A program made the position numbers and the translations under genes. Positions 51,944 to 61,009 of a DNA stretch of 64,000 nucleotides are shown here, piece after piece (the first letter of the stretch is position 1; every line of letters begins with the position of its first letter). Source of the stretch: CAUPWF01 sp963515125 (GTDB lineage: Bacteria; Bacillota; Clostridia; Lachnospirales; Lachnospiraceae). The notes under the pieces are model-generated. The model did not search any database. It saw only the letters and a list, made by a program, of their open reading frames with translations, and was not told where the DNA came from. The stretch is taken from positions 186,001 through 250,000 of the forward strand of contig JBQKKG010000005.1 in assembly GCA_052116865.1 (NCBI GenBank), given 5' to 3'.

Positions 51944-52677
51944 TAACGTTACATAATATTCATAAAACATATGGTGAATTGGAGGTTCTTAAAGGAGTAG
52001 ATTTAGAAATTAAGCAAGGGGAAGTAATTTCTGTGATTGGGCCATCAGGGACGGGGAAGTCCACATTGTTGCGCTGCATCAATTGTCTGGAATCGGCGGA
52101 TGAAGGTATCATTACATTGGGAGATGTATCTGTCGATTTGGCAAAAGCAAAAAAAGCAGAAAAATTGTGGTTAAGAAGAAATACAGCCATGGTATTTCAG
52201 GGATTTTATTTATTTCAAAATAAGACAGTTTTGGAAAATATAACGGAAGGCTTACGTGTTGTAAAAAAGAAAAGCAAAGTAGAAGCAACCGCGCGTGCTT
52301 TGCATATTTTAGAGCAGGTAGGACTGGTAGGCAAGCGAAACAATTATCCCCATAGTTTGTCAGGGGGACAGCAACAACGGGTAGCTATTGGAAGGGCCAT
52401 TGCATTAGAAGCGCAGATTTTATTATTTGATGAACCCACCTCAGCGTTGGATCCAGAGTTGGTAAGTGATGTTTTAGAGTTAATAAAAGAGCTAGCTAAT
52501 CAACACATGACAATGCTGATTGTAACCCATGAGATTAATTTTGCACGCAACGTATCTCACCAAGTTTGCTTTATGGATCAAGGGAATATTATAGAGCGGG
52601 GAACCGCCAAGCAAGTCATTGATCACCCGGAACAAGATAGAACCAAACAATTTTTAAATAAAATTCAAAGTCGATAG
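51940..52677 (+). CDS. Polar amino-acid ABC transporter ATP-binding protein
   Basis: 245-residue ABC ATPase: Walker A GPSGTGKST, Q-loop MVFQGFYLF, signature LSGGQQQRVAIGRA, Walker B ILLFDEPTSALD and the H-loop IVTHEI. Fits GlnQ/TcyC. Its start overlaps the permease stop. It energises the uptake system encoded with it. Confidence 0.95.
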   Translation: MITLHNIHKTYGELEVLKGVDLEIKQGEVISVIGPSGTGKSTLLRCINCLESADEGIITLGDVSVDLAKAKKAEKLWLRRNTAMVFQGFYLFQNKTVLENITEGLRVVKKKSKVEATARALHILEQVGLVGKRNNYPHSLSGGQQQRVAIGRAIALEAQILLFDEPTSALDPELVSDVLELIKELANQHMTMLIVTHEINFARNVSHQVCFMDQGNIIERGTAKQVIDHPEQDRTKQFLNKIQSR

Positions 52678-52680
52678 AAA

Positions 52681-52700
52681 TGGCAGGGATGACCCTGCCA
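52681..52700. terminator. Short stem-loop after the ABC operon
   Basis: TGGCAGGG and CCCTGCCA with a 4-base loop between convergent genes; no T-run, so modest confidence. Confidence 0.5.
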
Positions 52701-52706
52701 TGTTCG

Positions 52707-53309
52707 CTAATGCAATGTGATGTTTAGATAGGCACCTAAGGATCGTCTTATATTTTCATCAATATCTGCTTGTCCGTTGTTTAAACACCATTCGAAAACA
52801 TTTCCGATTACAAGCATTCGAATGTCTGTTGTAAACGCATCAATTTTTAAATCCATCGTAATAATTTCAGCAGCAATAGCCTTTTCTACATATGTTTGCA
52901 CCGTAATAATAGGGTATGGGCGTTCGGTACGAATATGTGGATTAAGGGCTAAATTTTTGGGGGTATAGTAGCTTGCCATAAATTCCACACCTAACTCTTT
53001 GCAATATGTTGCATAATTCAAATAAACTTTTATAATCGTGTCAATTGCGTCCTGTCGACTTTGTGGAAGATCTAACATTTCAGGGTCAATGCTAGGTTGA
53101 TCTTCGATATAGTAAGAAAGTAAATCATCTTTTGTCTTAAAATGATGATAAAAGCTACCGTTGGATACACCGGCAGAGTCGCATATATTTTTAATGGAAA
53201 GGGATTCGTATCCTTCTTTTTGCATAATGTCTTTAGCGGCCTTAAATATCCGGTCTTTGGTTTCTTTTGATTTTAGTTGTTGCTTTGATAATTTGGAATC
53301 GTCTTTCAT
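52707..53309 (-). CDS. TetR-family transcriptional regulator
   Basis: 200 residues. The N-terminal HTH is typical of TetR (RIFKAAKDIMQKEGYESLSI, GVSNGSFYHHFKTKDDLL). The C-terminal ligand domain is unassignable. The start is set at MKDDSKLS with AGGAGG just upstream; an ORF extension further upstream is not used. Convergent with the amino-acid ABC operon and divergent from tex; its target is not evident. Confidence 0.88.
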   Translation of the reverse strand: MKDDSKLSKQQLKSKETKDRIFKAAKDIMQKEGYESLSIKNICDSAGVSNGSFYHHFKTKDDLLSYYIEDQPSIDPEMLDLPQSRQDAIDTIIKVYLNYATYCKELGVEFMASYYTPKNLALNPHIRTERPYPIITVQTYVEKAIAAEIITMDLKIDAFTTDIRMLVIGNVFEWCLNNGQADIDENIRRSLGAYLNITLH

Positions 53310-53460
53310 TGAACCCTCCTTGATAAACGTGTTTTTCATTCTAATATTTTTAGAGTATAACATATAATTTAACAAAAAAACAGAGTGAACTCTAACTTTG
53401 CATATTCAACAATGATGCATTATAATGAAAGATAGCGTTAAGATAAGAGAGGATAAAACA

Positions 53461-55617
53461 ATGGATATAAATCAAAGGCTGACAGAAGAATTAGGCGTGA
53501 ATAAGTGGCAGGTAGAAGCTGCAGTTGGATTAATTGATGAAGGGAATACTATTCCATTTATTTCCAGATACCGTAAAGAGGCTACAGGATCTCTAGATGA
53601 TGAGCAATTGAGAAAACTTCATGAGAGGCTAGTATATTTACGTAATTTGGAAGATAAAAAGGAGCAAGTATTATCAAGTATAGAAGAACAAGGAAAGTTA
53701 TCGGAAGAGTTAAAACAACAAATATTGAAGGCAGAGACGTTAGTTGTTGTAGAGGATTTGTATAGACCATATAGACCGAAGCGACGGACAAGGGCGACAA
53801 TCGCTAAGGAAAAGGGCCTGGAATCATTGGCAAATACGATCATGTTGCAGAAGTTGGACAAACCAGTGGAAGAGATTGCATTAGATTTTATTTCCGAAGA
53901 AAAAGAAGTGAAAAATGTAACGGATGCTATCGCTGGTGCGAAGGATATTATTGCGGAAGTTATTTCAGATGAAGCTGACTATAGAATATACATTAGAGAG
54001 ATTACGGTAAAACAAGGCAAGATGGTTTCGGTAGCGAAAAATGATAAAGTGGAATCTGTTTATGAAATGTATTATGATTTTGAGGAACCGATTAGTAAAC
54101 TGGCAGGACATCGTATATTAGCCTTGAACCGAGGGGAGAAGGAAAAAATCTTAACGGTAAAGATTGAAGCTCCAGAAGAGCGGATTCTTTTGTATTTACA
54201 GAAGAAGGTGATTCATGCTACAAATGCATATACAACACCGGTCTTAATCAGTGTGATTGAGGATAGTTATAAAAGATTGATTGGTCCTGCCATTGAGCGA
54301 GAGATTCGCGGAGAGCTGACGGAAAAAGCAGAAGACGGTGCGATTAGTGTATTTGGTAAGAACTTAGAACAATTATTAATGCAGCCGCCAATTGTTGGAC
54401 AGGTAGTATTAGGATGGGATCCAGCGTTTAGAACAGGATGCAAGCTAGCAGTAGTAGATGCTACAGGTAAAGTGTTGGATACGGTCGTAATATATCCTAC
54501 GGCACCTACCACACCACAGAAGATAGCAGCAGCAAAAGAGACGTTAAAGAAACTGATTAAAAAATATGGCATTACGTTATTTTCTGTTGGGAATGGAACG
54601 GCATCAAGAGAATCCGAGACGATTATTGTAGAATTATTGAAAGAGATTCCGGAAAAGGTGCAATACATTATTGTGAACGAAGCGGGAGCATCGGTGTATT
54701 CAGCTAGTAAGCTGGCATCCGAAGAATTTCCAAATTTTGATGTTGGACAACGAAGTGCAGCATCTATTGCGAGAAGATTGCAAGATCCACTAGCAGAATT
54801 AGTAAAAATAGATCCGAAATCCATTGGGGTAGGGCAGTATCAGCATGATATGAACCAAAAAAAACTAAGTGAAGCATTGTCAGGTGTAGTAGAGAGTTGT
54901 GTGAATAAGGTGGGTGTAGATCTAAATACGGCCTCTGCTCCACTGTTAGCTTATATTTCGGGTATTAGTGGAGTAATTGCTAAAAACATTGTAACTTATA
55001 GAGAAGAAAATGGAACATTTACCAATAGAAGGCAGCTATTGAAAGTTGCAAAGCTAGGGCCAAAAGCCTTTGAACAATGCGCAGGATTCATGCGTATTCA
55101 AGGAGGAAAAGAACCACTAGATGGAACAAGTGTGCATCCAGAAAGTTATGATGCAGTCAAAAAATTGCTTGAAAAAATTGGGTTTACCACACAAGATATA
55201 GCAAATGGTAATTTGACTGGGATATCTCTATTGATTTCAGATTATAAGAAGATGGCACAAGAGTTGGGAATTGGGGAAATTACATTGCGCGATATCGTAA
55301 AAGAGCTGGAAAAGCCTGCACGTGATCCACGTGATGAGATGCCAAAGCCTATTTTGAGGACAGACGTATTAGAAATGAAAGATTTATCAGAGGGTATGGT
55401 TCTAAAAGGAACGGTTCGAAATGTTATTGATTTTGGTGTATTTGTTGACATTGGTGTGCATCAAGATGGGCTCGTTCACATTTCCCAGATTACAGACAAG
55501 AAGTTTATTAAACATCCGTTAGAAGTAGTGAGTGTTGGAGATATTGTTGATGTAAAAGTCATGAGTGTAGATTTACAGAAAAAGAGAATTCAATTAACGA
55601 TGAAAGGTATTTCTTAG
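53461..55617 (+). CDS. tex: Tex-family RNA-binding protein (S1 domain)
   Basis: 718 residues, the normal Tex size. Order: N-terminal helical domain (GNTIPFISRYRKEATGSLDDEQL), a YqgF-like RNase H-fold domain (LGWDPAFRTGCKLAVVD), helix-hairpin-helix (LAYISGISGVIAKNIV), then an S1 domain near residues 640-718 (LKGTVRNVIDFGVFVDIGVHQDGLVHIS in part). A cytoplasmic RNA-binding factor linked to transcription. ATG 53461 is preferred over an upstream in-frame ATG, with AGAGAGGA placed before it. Confidence 0.95.
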   Translation: MDINQRLTEELGVNKWQVEAAVGLIDEGNTIPFISRYRKEATGSLDDEQLRKLHERLVYLRNLEDKKEQVLSSIEEQGKLSEELKQQILKAETLVVVEDLYRPYRPKRRTRATIAKEKGLESLANTIMLQKLDKPVEEIALDFISEEKEVKNVTDAIAGAKDIIAEVISDEADYRIYIREITVKQGKMVSVAKNDKVESVYEMYYDFEEPISKLAGHRILALNRGEKEKILTVKIEAPEERILLYLQKKVIHATNAYTTPVLISVIEDSYKRLIGPAIEREIRGELTEKAEDGAISVFGKNLEQLLMQPPIVGQVVLGWDPAFRTGCKLAVVDATGKVLDTVVIYPTAPTTPQKIAAAKETLKKLIKKYGITLFSVGNGTASRESETIIVELLKEIPEKVQYIIVNEAGASVYSASKLASEEFPNFDVGQRSAASIARRLQDPLAELVKIDPKSIGVGQYQHDMNQKKLSEALSGVVESCVNKVGVDLNTASAPLLAYISGISGVIAKNIVTYREENGTFTNRRQLLKVAKLGPKAFEQCAGFMRIQGGKEPLDGTSVHPESYDAVKKLLEKIGFTTQDIANGNLTGISLLISDYKKMAQELGIGEITLRDIVKELEKPARDPRDEMPKPILRTDVLEMKDLSEGMVLKGTVRNVIDFGVFVDIGVHQDGLVHISQITDKKFIKHPLEVVSVGDIVDVKVMSVDLQKKRIQLTMKGIS

Positions 55618-55643
55618 TTCGTATAGAAGAGAAGGTATTAGAG

Positions 55644-56507
55644 ATGAATTTCAAAAAGAAAGCAAAAGTTGTGGGTGGTGTATTGTTAGGCAATGTAATT
55701 TTAGCTTTTACTGTTGCAGCATTTATTTTACCACATGGATTAGTAATGGGCGGTGCTACCGGTATTGGTATTACGCTAGGCCATTATATATCATTAGATC
55801 TTTCTGTTATTATTCTTGGAGCAAATGCGATTTTGTTTATCTTAGGTGCATTTGTTATAGGAAAACAATTTGCCATCAACACGGCAATTAGTACGGTATT
55901 TTATCCGTTCATATTAAAAGTTATTCGTATGATACCAGGAATTGATGGATTTACAGATAATACGCTATTAGCTACCATTTATGCAGGAATGTTATTGGGA
56001 CTTGGAATTGGAATTATTGTTCGTGTAGGTGCATCTACAGGTGGGACAGATATTTTGGCACTTTCCTTTAATAAGTGGTTCCATATATCATTGGCTGTCT
56101 GTATGTATGGTGTGGATTTTGTTATTATTGCTTCACAGACCGTGTTTTCAACAACGGAACAAATATTATACGGTGTGCTGGCGCTATTGTTAACGTCCAT
56201 TGTATTAGGAAGAGTCACACTTTCTGGACAGTCTCAGATTCAATTATTTGTTATCTCGGAAAATTATGAGGAAATTAGGGTTAAGCTATTAAATAAAATG
56301 CAAGTTGGAGCAACCATGATTAAAATAGAAACTGGAATGGATAAGAAAGAACAGGCAGGGGTACTCTGTGTGATACCAAGCCGTAAGTTATACGCTGTTA
56401 ATGATATGATTCAAAAAATAGACGATAAGGCATTTATTACAATTTCCCAGATCAACGAAGTAAAGGGAAGAGGATTTAGTTTGGATCGGCACTATAAGAC
56501 AAACTAA
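55644..56507 (+). CDS. YitT-family membrane protein
   Basis: 287 residues: five to six membrane segments (VLLGNVILAFTVAAFILPHG; GGATGIGITLGHYI; VRVGASTGGTDILAL) followed by a C-terminal soluble DUF2179 domain (MIKIETGMDKKEQAGVLCVIPSRKL in part). Function is not established; abundant in Firmicutes. It starts 26 bases after tex. Confidence 0.9.
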   Translation: MNFKKKAKVVGGVLLGNVILAFTVAAFILPHGLVMGGATGIGITLGHYISLDLSVIILGANAILFILGAFVIGKQFAINTAISTVFYPFILKVIRMIPGIDGFTDNTLLATIYAGMLLGLGIGIIVRVGASTGGTDILALSFNKWFHISLAVCMYGVDFVIIASQTVFSTTEQILYGVLALLLTSIVLGRVTLSGQSQIQLFVISENYEEIRVKLLNKMQVGATMIKIETGMDKKEQAGVLCVIPSRKLYAVNDMIQKIDDKAFITISQINEVKGRGFSLDRHYKTN

Positions 56508-56509
56508 TA

Positions 56510-56538
56510 TTGACAAATTTGTAGAAACGCCGTATGCT
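56510..56538 (+). promoter_or_regulatory. Promoter of the FMN riboswitch/ribU unit
   Basis: TTGACA (56510-56515), 17 bases, TATGCT (56533-56538), just upstream of the riboswitch. Confidence 0.7.
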
Positions 56539-56562
56539 AATAGTGTAAAAAGAATAAGGAAA

Positions 56563-56684
56563 TTCTTCGGGGTAGGGTGTGATTCCCAACCGGCGGTATA
56601 GTCCGCGACCCGCGTAAGCGGTTGAACTGGTGACGTAGTAATGAATTCCAGTACCGACAGTAAAGTCTGGATGAGAGAAGAAAA
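56563..56684 (+). ncRNA. FMN riboswitch (RFN element)
   Basis: The leader contains the conserved RFN segments GGGTAGGGTG, ATTCCCAACCGGCGGTA, AGTCCGCGACCCGC, GGTGA, AATTCCAGTACCGACAGT and AGTCTGGATGAGAGAAGAA in the right order. It is followed by a terminator, so FMN would switch off ribU by premature termination. Confidence 0.97.
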
Positions 56685-56708
56685 ATTACATGATGTAATG
56701 TAATGACT

Positions 56709-56737
56709 CCCCGAGTAGTAATATTCGGGGTTTTTTT
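56709..56737 (+). terminator. Riboswitch-controlled terminator
   Basis: CCCCGA pairs with TCGGGG and is followed by seven T. Confidence 0.88.
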
Positions 56738-56780
56738 ATTTTCCGAAAAGTTTTCCTTGCAATGAAAAGGAGAGAAAGAA

Positions 56781-57404
56781 ATGAGTACAGATGTTATGCC
56801 AAACACAAAAACAGGATCTAAAATTAAAATCCGAACAATCGCACAAGTGGGGATGTTAGCAGCAATTGCAACAGTGATTATGCTTTTTGAGATTCCGCTT
56901 CCTTTTGCGCCAAGCTTTTATGAATTAGACTTAAGTGAGGTTCCAGTATTGGTGGGTTGTTTTGCTATGGGGCCTATTGCAGGTGCAGTGATTGAACTCG
57001 TAAAAATTATACTGAATTTTGTAATCAATGGGACGATTACAGGAGGTGTAGGGGAATTTGCAAATCTAATGATTGGATGTGCATTATGTGTTCCAGCAGG
57101 AATTATTTATCGTAAAAATCGAACCAGAAAAGGTGCAATTATCGGACTGATTACAGGAACTGTATTTATGACGGTCATTGGCTGTTTGTTGAATGCGTAT
57201 GTGTTACTGCCAGTCTATGCAAAAGTATTTCAAATGCCACTTGATGCTTTGGTAGAATTTGGAACCAAAATTAATCCGGCTATTACAAGCCTTAGTACTT
57301 TTGTAATGTTTGCTGTAGCACCTTTCAATATATTGAAAGGCGTTGTAGTATCTGCGATTACCATCTTAATTTACAAAAAAATTAGTCCAATATTCAAAAT
57401 GTAG
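56781..57404 (+). CDS. ribU: Riboflavin ECF transporter S component
   Basis: 207 residues with about six membrane segments (ELDLSEVPVLVGCFAMGPIAGAVIELVKI in part; TGGVGEFANLMIGCALCVPAG), the RibU pattern. It binds riboflavin and works with a shared EcfAA'T module not in this window. AAAAGGAG precedes the start region; the FMN riboswitch upstream confirms the substrate. Confidence 0.95.
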   Translation: MSTDVMPNTKTGSKIKIRTIAQVGMLAAIATVIMLFEIPLPFAPSFYELDLSEVPVLVGCFAMGPIAGAVIELVKIILNFVINGTITGGVGEFANLMIGCALCVPAGIIYRKNRTRKGAIIGLITGTVFMTVIGCLLNAYVLLPVYAKVFQMPLDALVEFGTKINPAITSLSTFVMFAVAPFNILKGVVVSAITILIYKKISPIFKM

Positions 57405-57420
57405 TTAGTTGTCATGGTGA

Positions 57421-57458
57421 AATGTGTGTGCTATAATCGTATAGCACACACATTTTTT
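57421..57458 (+). terminator. Terminator after ribU
   Basis: A 15-bp stem (57421-57435 with 57440-57454), 4-base loop and a T6 run. Confidence 0.88.
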
Positions 57459-57524
57459 GTGTTATAAATTAAGAAATTAATTGGGATGTTGTTTGTAGTG
57501 TACACAACATAGGAGGAAGAGTAA

Positions 57525-58031
57525 ATGACGATTAAACTTCAAGTTAAGATGACAACAAAGGCGATGTTTGATTTTATGTTATACCATACCTATCACCACT
57601 TTAGTGGTCTGTTTGGTTCTGTTTTTGGAGTAGTTACTTTAATATTAGGGGTTAGATCCTGGAGAATGGAGGATTACTCTTCAGGTTTGATTTTATTTAT
57701 GTTTGCGTTTTTATTTTTGATTTTTACGCCGTTTACTTTACGGAGCAAAGCGAAGAAACAAGTGGAGAAGACGCCTATGTTTCAAGAAGAAATCCATTAT
57801 GAATTTAATGAAGATGGAATTATTACTTCTCAAGGAGATGCCAAGACGAGCGTTGCTTGGAAAGAATTGGTAAAAGCTGTTTCGACGAATCATTCTATTA
57901 TTATATATATTACGAGAGTGCGTGCTTTTATATTTCCCAAGGAAGCATTAGGGGAAGAGTATCCAGCTGTTGTGGAGATGATTTCTACACATATGCCACC
58001 AGCGAAAGTAAATATTAGACATGTAAAATAG
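57525..58031 (+). CDS. YcxB-like membrane-associated protein
   Basis: 168 residues. Two hydrophobic segments (GLFGSVFGVVTLILGV; LILFMFAFLFLIFTPF) are followed by a soluble C-terminal part with HYEFNEDGIITSQGDAKTSVAW, typical of YcxB-like proteins. Function unknown. AGGAGG precedes ATG 57525; 15 bases before tsaE. Confidence 0.75.
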   Translation: MTIKLQVKMTTKAMFDFMLYHTYHHFSGLFGSVFGVVTLILGVRSWRMEDYSSGLILFMFAFLFLIFTPFTLRSKAKKQVEKTPMFQEEIHYEFNEDGIITSQGDAKTSVAWKELVKAVSTNHSIIIYITRVRAFIFPKEALGEEYPAVVEMISTHMPPAKVNIRHVK

Positions 58032-58046
58032 AACAGAAGGTGAAGT

Positions 58047-58478
58047 ATGTTAAAGACTGTAGAAACAAAAAGTGCCAAAGAGACATTTGCATTGGGAGAA
58101 CAGATTGGTCGGGAAGCTAAGCAGGGACAGGTATTTACATTAGTAGGGGACCTTGGAGTAGGAAAGACCGTTTTCACACAAGGGCTTGCTAAGGGGCTTG
58201 GAATTCAGGAATCGATTAGTAGTCCTACCTTTACTATAGTTCAGATATATGAGGAAGGAAGATTACCCTTTTATCATTTTGATGTATATCGGATTGCTGA
58301 TATAGAGGAGATGGATGAAATTGGATATGAGGATTATATCTATGGACAGGGTGTGTCCTTAATAGAGTGGTCAAATTTGATAGAAGAGATTTTACCAGAG
58401 CATCGAATAGAGATCGTGATAGAAAAAGAGATAGAAAAAGGATTTGAGTATCGTAAAATTACGATGAAAGAGGTATAG
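58047..58478 (+). CDS. tsaE: tRNA threonylcarbamoyladenosine biosynthesis ATPase
   Basis: 143-residue P-loop protein: Walker A GDLGVGKT, then ISSPTFTIVQIYE and HFDVYRI, with the terminal LIEWSN. Partner of TsaB and TsaD in installing t6A37 on tRNAs. It is 3 bases from tsaB, which is another part of the complex; tsaD is 2.7 kb downstream. Confidence 0.95.
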   Translation: MLKTVETKSAKETFALGEQIGREAKQGQVFTLVGDLGVGKTVFTQGLAKGLGIQESISSPTFTIVQIYEEGRLPFYHFDVYRIADIEEMDEIGYEDYIYGQGVSLIEWSNLIEEILPEHRIEIVIEKEIEKGFEYRKITMKEV

Positions 58479-58481
58479 AAT

Positions 58482-59192
58482 ATGCGGATTTTAGCGTTAG
58501 ATAGTTCAGGGCTAGTAGCTACAGTAGCTATAGTTGAAGATGAGCAAACTGTAGCAGAGTATACAGTCAATTATAAGAAAACACATTCTCAAACATTATT
58601 GCCCATGTTGGATGAAGTTGTAAAGATGGTAGAATTAGATTTACAAACAATTGATGCAATTGCAATTTCAGGAGGGCCAGGTTCTTTCACAGGTCTTCGC
58701 ATTGGATCGGCAACTGCAAAAGGATTGGGGTTAGCGTTACAAAAGCCTTTGATTCATATCCCAACAGTGGAAGGGCTGGCATACAATATGTATGGATGCA
58801 AAGAACTTATATGTCCGATTATGGATGCACGGCGGAATCAAGTATATACTGGAATTTATCAGTTTGAGAAGGAACAGATGCAAACGGTTGAGGGACAAAA
58901 GGCTATTAACATAGAGGAGTTGGCAAATCAATTAAATGGATTGGGAAGTGCCGTTGTATTTTTGGGAGACGGGGTTCCTGTTTATAAAGAGCAATTGATG
59001 AATCTGTTGACGATAGAATATCGTTTTGCACCTGCACATATGAATCGACAACGTGCGGCATCAGTGGGTGCTTTGGCTATGGAGTATTACCTGAAAGGCA
59101 ATATGGTAACAGCAGTGGAACATCAGCCGGATTATTTGCGAGCATCACAAGCAGAGAGAGAACGAGCAGAAAAGATGATTTGTGAACGTTAA
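58482..59192 (+). CDS. tsaB: tRNA threonylcarbamoyladenosine biosynthesis protein TsaB
   Basis: 236 residues, ASKHA-fold scaffold subunit of the t6A synthase: MRILALDSSG, ISGGPGSFTGLRIG and KGLGLALQKPLIHIP. It lacks the metal-binding catalytic residues of TsaD, as expected for TsaB. Directly after tsaE. Confidence 0.95.
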   Translation: MRILALDSSGLVATVAIVEDEQTVAEYTVNYKKTHSQTLLPMLDEVVKMVELDLQTIDAIAISGGPGSFTGLRIGSATAKGLGLALQKPLIHIPTVEGLAYNMYGCKELICPIMDARRNQVYTGIYQFEKEQMQTVEGQKAINIEELANQLNGLGSAVVFLGDGVPVYKEQLMNLLTIEYRFAPAHMNRQRAASVGALAMEYYLKGNMVTAVEHQPDYLRASQAERERAEKMICER

Positions 59193-59222
59193 GAAATCAA
59201 TACACGTATTGGGGTGGAAAAA

Positions 59223-59663
59223 ATGTGGACATATGAGGTGATTGAACAGCAAGATATTACTGCGGTAGCACGCCTGGAACGTACTATATTTTCTGATGCA
59301 TGGAGTGAATGTGGGGTAGCGGATACTGCACAAAGCACCCATGCTTTTATTTTGGGTGCAAAGTATTGCGGCGAGTTAAAAGGATACTGCGTGATTTATT
59401 ATGCGGCGGACGAGGCAGATTTGGCTCGAATAGCAGTGGATGCTTCTGTTAGAAAACAAGGGGTGGGGAGACAACTGCTAGAAACCGCCTGGAACATTTG
59501 CAAAGAAAAAGGAATTCGCAAGGTATTATTAGAGGTGCGTGCAAGCAACTTTGCCGCATTACATTTATATAAGCAACATGATTTTAAGAAAATTGCTATG
59601 AGAAAAGAATATTACAAGGCACCAGTAGAAGATGGAATTGTTATGCAAAAAGAATTGCAATAA
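59223..59663 (+). CDS. rimI: Ribosomal protein bS18 N-acetyltransferase
   Basis: 146-residue GNAT acetyltransferase: LARIAVDASVRKQGVGRQLLETA holds the acetyl-CoA-binding R/QxxGxG/A loop (RKQGVG), and LEVRASNFAALHLYKQHDF is the typical RimI segment. ATG 59223 follows GGGGTGG; a GTG 9 bases upstream is possible. In Firmicutes rimI commonly follows tsaB. Confidence 0.9.
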   Translation: MWTYEVIEQQDITAVARLERTIFSDAWSECGVADTAQSTHAFILGAKYCGELKGYCVIYYAADEADLARIAVDASVRKQGVGRQLLETAWNICKEKGIRKVLLEVRASNFAALHLYKQHDFKKIAMRKEYYKAPVEDGIVMQKELQ

Positions 59664-59798
59664 TTTTTATTGTAATTTGTATGAAAAGTGGGATTGGTAA
59701 TTAAGGAAACAGTTCCCACTAGCAATAGGCCTACCCACAAGATATAATATGGCTGTGACATTGAGGGAGTAATAATATAGATTCATAGGAGGAAATAT

Positions 59799-60044
59799 AT
59801 GCGCCAGTATAGAATGCAAGAAACGCAGGAAATAGATAAAGTATTTTGCAACCAATGTGGAAAAGAGATTCCAGTTGTAAATGGAAGGATTGAAGCAGGG
59901 GTATTCAGTACGGAGTATGAATGGGGATATTTTTCGGAAAAAGATGGCGAACTTCATGCTTTTGATTTGTGTGAGGAATGTTACGACCGACTAGTTAGAG
60001 GATTTTTGACGCCGATAGAGATTAAGACAAAGAATGAATACTAA
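59799..60044 (+). CDS. Small zinc-ribbon-like protein
   Basis: 81 residues with two CxxC pairs: VFCNQCGKEIP and LCEECYDR, enough for one zinc site. AGGAGG precedes the ATG. No function known; soluble. Confidence 0.75.
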   Translation: MRQYRMQETQEIDKVFCNQCGKEIPVVNGRIEAGVFSTEYEWGYFSEKDGELHAFDLCEECYDRLVRGFLTPIEIKTKNEY

Positions 60045-60077
60045 ATCAATCACGTATAGATACCTTCGATTTGAGAG

Positions 60078-60136
60078 GCATTTACAGTTTGTATAAGATG
60101 AGCCATTGGTCTTGTAGAAACTGTAAATGCTTTTTT
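60078..60136 (+). terminator. Terminator after the zinc-ribbon gene
   Basis: 13-bp stem GCATTTACAGTTT/AAACTGTAAATGC (60078-60090 with 60118-60130), 27-base loop, then T6. Confidence 0.82.
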
Positions 60137-60144
60137 GATATTTA

Positions 60145-60209
60145 AATGTAAAATTAACTTGACATTTAATGTAAAGCAGACTATACTAAAAATGTAAAGT
60201 TAACTATAC
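60145..60209 (+). promoter_or_regulatory. Promoter with three direct repeats spaced 23 bp
   Basis: TTGACA (60159-60164), 17 bases and TATACT (60182-60187) form a near-consensus promoter. AATGTAAA occurs at 60145, 60168 and 60191, exactly 23 bp apart, interleaved with the boxes. Two copies continue as ATTAACT/GTTAACT. Probable autoregulatory sites for the Xre protein encoded next. Confidence 0.7.
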
Positions 60210-60241
60210 GCATAATAGAGTAATAGGAGGGGGATCAGTAG

Positions 60242-60454
60242 TTGCAAAATAAAATACAGGAGTTAAGAAAAGAAAGAAAGATTACCCAAAGTGAATTGGC
60301 AGATGCAGTGGAGGTCACAAGGCAGACAATTATTTCTCTTGAGAATGGAAAATACAAATCATCCCTTGTGCTAGCCCATAAGATTGCACAATATTTTGAA
60401 CGAAACATAGAAGACATATTTATTTTCGATTTAGAGGAGGAGAATTTATGCTAA
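60242..60454 (+). CDS. Small Xre-family HTH regulator
   Basis: 70 residues, nearly only a helix-turn-helix: KIQELRKERKITQSELADAVEV and VTRQTIISLENGKYKSSL. TTG start at 60242 follows AGGAGGGG. Stop overlaps the next gene, a small membrane protein, a common pairing. Likely binds the repeated motifs in its own promoter. Confidence 0.9.
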   Translation: MQNKIQELRKERKITQSELADAVEVTRQTIISLENGKYKSSLVLAHKIAQYFERNIEDIFIFDLEEENLC

Positions 60455-60930
60455 TGAAGTCATTGTGGAAAACAACTGCAAGAACAGATGATGAATACAG
60501 AAATGTATTAAAGGGAAGAATGAAAATATGGTATGTAATGAGTGCTATTGGAATCATTACATTAATCGTAGGTGTACTATCTGCCATAGAGGCTTCTGGG
60601 CATCAAGCCTCATTCTTAAGTGGTGTCTATTCTGGGCTTGGATTCGGGTTGATTGCAGTGGCAATTGTGAATATGATTGCTACAAGAAAATTATTAAAAA
60701 ATGATGAGAAAATACGACAGAAGAGATTAGCATGTCAGGATGAGAGAGTGATTATGATCTCTCAAAAGGCATTGATATTAGCATCGTCAGTGATTCTAAT
60801 AGGAGTGTACTTAGGAATCCTGGTGATGGGATTCTTCAGCTTGCAAGTATTTTGGACCTTATGGGTTATTATAATGGCATATGCGGTTGTCTATCTTATA
60901 GCACGTGCATATTATGAAAGGAAATTGTAA
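60448..60930 (+). CDS. Small membrane protein co-transcribed with the Xre regulator
   Basis: 160 residues with about four hydrophobic segments (IWYVMSAIGIITLIVGVLSA; SGVYSGLGFGLIAVAIVNMIA; ALILASSVILIGVYLGIL; FWTLWVIIMAYAVVYLIA) and a charged middle loop. ATG 60448, with GAGGAG upstream inside the regulator gene; a second ATG at 60454 is possible. Unknown function; the pairing with a small HTH protein suggests that they act together. Confidence 0.75.
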   Translation: MLMKSLWKTTARTDDEYRNVLKGRMKIWYVMSAIGIITLIVGVLSAIEASGHQASFLSGVYSGLGFGLIAVAIVNMIATRKLLKNDEKIRQKRLACQDERVIMISQKALILASSVILIGVYLGILVMGFFSLQVFWTLWVIIMAYAVVYLIARAYYERKL

Positions 60931-60955
60931 AAAGTTTTGTCTTATGATAAGATAA

Positions 60956-60981
60956 TTAAGCGGGAAGAAGTTCCCGCTTAA
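60956..60981 (+). terminator. Stem-loop before the RNase Z gene
   Basis: TTAAGCGGGAA/TTCCCGCTTAA with a 4-base loop; no T-run. Confidence 0.5.
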
Positions 60982-61009
60982 AATAGTTTAGAAGAAATAG
61001 AGGACAAAT

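Noticed and set aside
59687..59720. AGTGGGA/TCCCACT inverted repeat after rimI
   Set aside because: Only 7 bp with a 20-base loop and no T-run; not convincing as a terminator.
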